Positions 62,533 through 64,000 of a stretch of 64,000 nucleotides of DNA are shown one piece after another (the first letter of the stretch is position 1; every line of letters starts with the position of its first letter). The DNA is from Paenibacillus sp. FSL H8-0079 (GTDB lineage Bacteria > Bacillota > Bacilli > Paenibacillales > Paenibacillaceae). Below the pieces are notes generated by a model that was given only the letters and a program-made list of their open reading frames with translations, was not told where the DNA came from and did not search any database. Location of the stretch: positions 6,634,001 through 6,698,000 of the forward strand of contig NZ_CP150300.1 in assembly GCF_037991315.1 (NCBI RefSeq). The letters are read 5' to 3'. The position numbers and the translations under genes were made by a program.

Positions 62533-63255
62533 CTATACCAGTGGAGTCTTCATTGGAGTGCCTGGCTTACGCGGATACTTATAAGGTGTCTTATCAAATT
62601 TCTGGATCAGGATGATATGGCGCTCTGATTCTTCAACCGGCAGTTGGAAAGGGTGAACAGCTTTTACCCGTCCTTTCAGCTGATTGAAGCTAAACTCCGC
62701 TTCCTTCATTTCCTCACGTGGGTCTCCGCCCTTCATCGCAGCGAACATTCCACCTTTGCGAACAAACGGAAGACAGAATTCATTCAGTACAGCCAGCTTG
62801 GCTACTGCACGCGCCGTAACGAGATCGTAACTGTCACGATACCCTTCTTTGCGTCCGATCTCTTCAGCACGTCCATGGACCAACTCCACGTCTGTCAGGC
62901 CAAGGATATCTACCACATGCTGTAGAAAACCAATACGTTTATTCAATGAGTCTATGATCGTCAGCTCGATGTGTGGGAAACAGATTTTCAGGGGCAATCC
63001 CGGAAAACCCGCTCCTGATCCAATGTCAGCAAGCTTAATCACTTTGGTCATGTCAGTATAAAAAGCCAGCGATACCGAATCATAGAAATGCTTGGTATAT
63101 ACTTGCTCCCGATCCGTTATGCCCGTCAGATTCATCTTTTCATTCCAGGATACCAGTTCCTGATAATACAGTTCGAATTGCTCCAACTGGAGTTCGCCCA
63201 GCTCTAATCCATGTTTCTTTAAGCGCCGCTGCAGTTGCTGTTGAATATCGTCCAT
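62533..63255 (-). CDS. rsmG: 16S rRNA (guanine527-N7)-methyltransferase RsmG (GidB)
   Basis: A 240-residue SAM-dependent methyltransferase acting on G527 of 16S rRNA. Marks: YYQELVSWNEKMNLTGITDR, SAM loop LADIGSGAGFPGLPLKI (about 76-92), SLNKRIGFLQHV, VTARAVAKLAVLNEFCLP. Loss in other bacteria gives low-level streptomycin resistance. Its ATG overlaps the mnmG stop by one base. AAGGGG precedes it. Confidence 0.97.
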   Translation of the reverse strand: MDDIQQQLQRRLKKHGLELGELQLEQFELYYQELVSWNEKMNLTGITDREQVYTKHFYDSVSLAFYTDMTKVIKLADIGSGAGFPGLPLKICFPHIELTIIDSLNKRIGFLQHVVDILGLTDVELVHGRAEEIGRKEGYRDSYDLVTARAVAKLAVLNEFCLPFVRKGGMFAAMKGGDPREEMKEAEFSFNQLKGRVKAVHPFQLPVEESERHIILIQKFDKTPYKYPRKPGTPMKTPLV

Positions 63256-64000
63256 TATTGTCCCCTTGCTGCGGTTACACGGTTATAATGCTCCAGGTAG
63301 ACCAGCAGAATGGAGATGTCGGCAGGAGTAACTCCAGCAATACGAGAAGCCTGACCAATCGAGATTGGACGAATCGTAGTGAGCTTCTGCTTGGCTTCCA
63401 TAGCAAGACCATGAATCTCATCATATACGATGGTGTCCGGAATTTTCTTTTTCTCCATCTTTTGCAAACGTTCCACGTGGATCAATTGTTTCTCAATATA
63501 ACCCGCATATTTAATTTGTATTTCCACTTGTTCTTTCATATCTGCTGTCAGTTCTACCTCAGATGGTGAGAGCTGTTCAATCAGTTCATACCCCAGCTCC
63601 GGGCGACGCAGCAAGGTAAGCAACGTACTTCCATCCTGAATAGGTGTAGATCCGTACTCTTCCAGCTTTGCGTTCACTTCAACTGGGCGAGCTTTAGCCA
63701 CTTTCAGACGCGCGACTTCCTGCTCGACTTTCGCCTTTTTATCCAGGAATTTCGCATAACGCTCTTCAGGGATCAGGCCAATGTCATGTCCGATTGCCGT
63801 CAAACGCATGTCTGCATTATCATGGCGAAGCAACAGGCGATACTCGGCACGTGAAGTCAACAGACGATAAGGTTCATTCGTACCCTTTGTTACCAGATCA
63901 TCAATCAGCACACCAATATATCCTTGCGAACGATCAAGCACAATCGGCTCTTTGTCTTGTACTTTGCGTGCTGCATTAATGCCGGCCATAACGCCTTGTC
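63255..64000 (-). CDS. mnmG: tRNA uridine 5-carboxymethylaminomethyl modification enzyme MnmG (partial)
   Basis: The C-terminal 248 residues of MnmG (GidA); the gene continues past the right window edge (the frame reads [13 protein letters not shown] to the end). Marks: [78 protein letters not shown]. With MnmE it modifies U34 of certain tRNAs. First gene seen of the rsmG run. Confidence 0.97.
   Translation of the reverse strand, partial: QGVMAGINAARKVQDKEPIVLDRSQGYIGVLIDDLVTKGTNEPYRLLTSRAEYRLLLRHDNADMRLTAIGHDIGLIPEERYAKFLDKKAKVEQEVARLKVAKARPVEVNAKLEEYGSTPIQDGSTLLTLLRRPELGYELIEQLSPSEVELTADMKEQVEIQIKYAGYIEKQLIHVERLQKMEKKKIPDTIVYDEIHGLAMEAKQKLTTIRPISIGQASRIAGVTPADISILLVYLEHYNRVTAARGQ

Overview
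The window reads as an oriC-proximal stretch of a Paenibacillus-like chromosome (Firmicutes, Bacillales). The right half keeps the classic Bacillales order on the minus strand: mnmG-rsmG-noc-soj-spo0J, the rpsF-ssb-rpsR operon, gdpP-rplI-dnaB, purA, walRKHIJ, htrA-type protease and rlmH. S-layer-homology domains, low-GC Gram-positive ribosome binding sites, frequent TTG/GTG starts and a perfect parS site fit this assignment.

Layout. 0-5.5 kb: assorted metabolic and stress genes (AlkD-like repair protein, YndJ-like membrane protein, HEAT protein, aldehyde dehydrogenase, MetE-like methyltransferase). 5.6-14.65 kb: an AT-rich accessory island. It holds a phosphoribosyltransferase-like gene followed by a NADAR gene, a convergent XRE-ImmA/IrrE gene with a partner of unknown function, secreted peptide genes with a possible immunity-type membrane protein, a duplicated then broken gene, several gene remnants, and a tRNA 3'-end-like sequence behind a near-consensus promoter beside rlmH. 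14.7-24.6 kb: rlmH, CxxH/CxxC protein, lipoprotein, HtrA and the Wal cell-wall regulon genes. 24.8-36.5 kb: M23 peptidase, purA with PurR boxes, dnaB, rplI, gdpP, yybS-like, MazG-like, CBS and LCP genes.

36.6-40.4 kb is a second scar: an IS30-family remnant, a fragment of an MFS exporter, small membrane proteins next to a broken ThiF/HesA-type E1 enzyme, and a 1.5-kb IS4-family element with perfect 16-bp ends but a dead transposase. 40.4-52.9 kb carries an MFS exporter, an S-layer-anchored S9 peptidase, a PBP5-like protein whose catalytic serine is glycine, a complete oligopeptide ABC transporter and an M15 peptidase. 53-64 kb is the replication and segregation neighbourhood, with tRNA-Ser(CGA), MscS channel, YyaC, a cysteine desulfurase-like protein and the ParABS/Noc set; mnmG runs off the right edge.

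The most interesting items are the PRTase/NADAR two-gene cassette (candidate NAD/ADP-ribose conflict system), the serine-to-glycine PBP5-like protein, a parS site that is also the stem of the rsmG terminator, and the decayed peptide-modification and bacteriocin-like loci.
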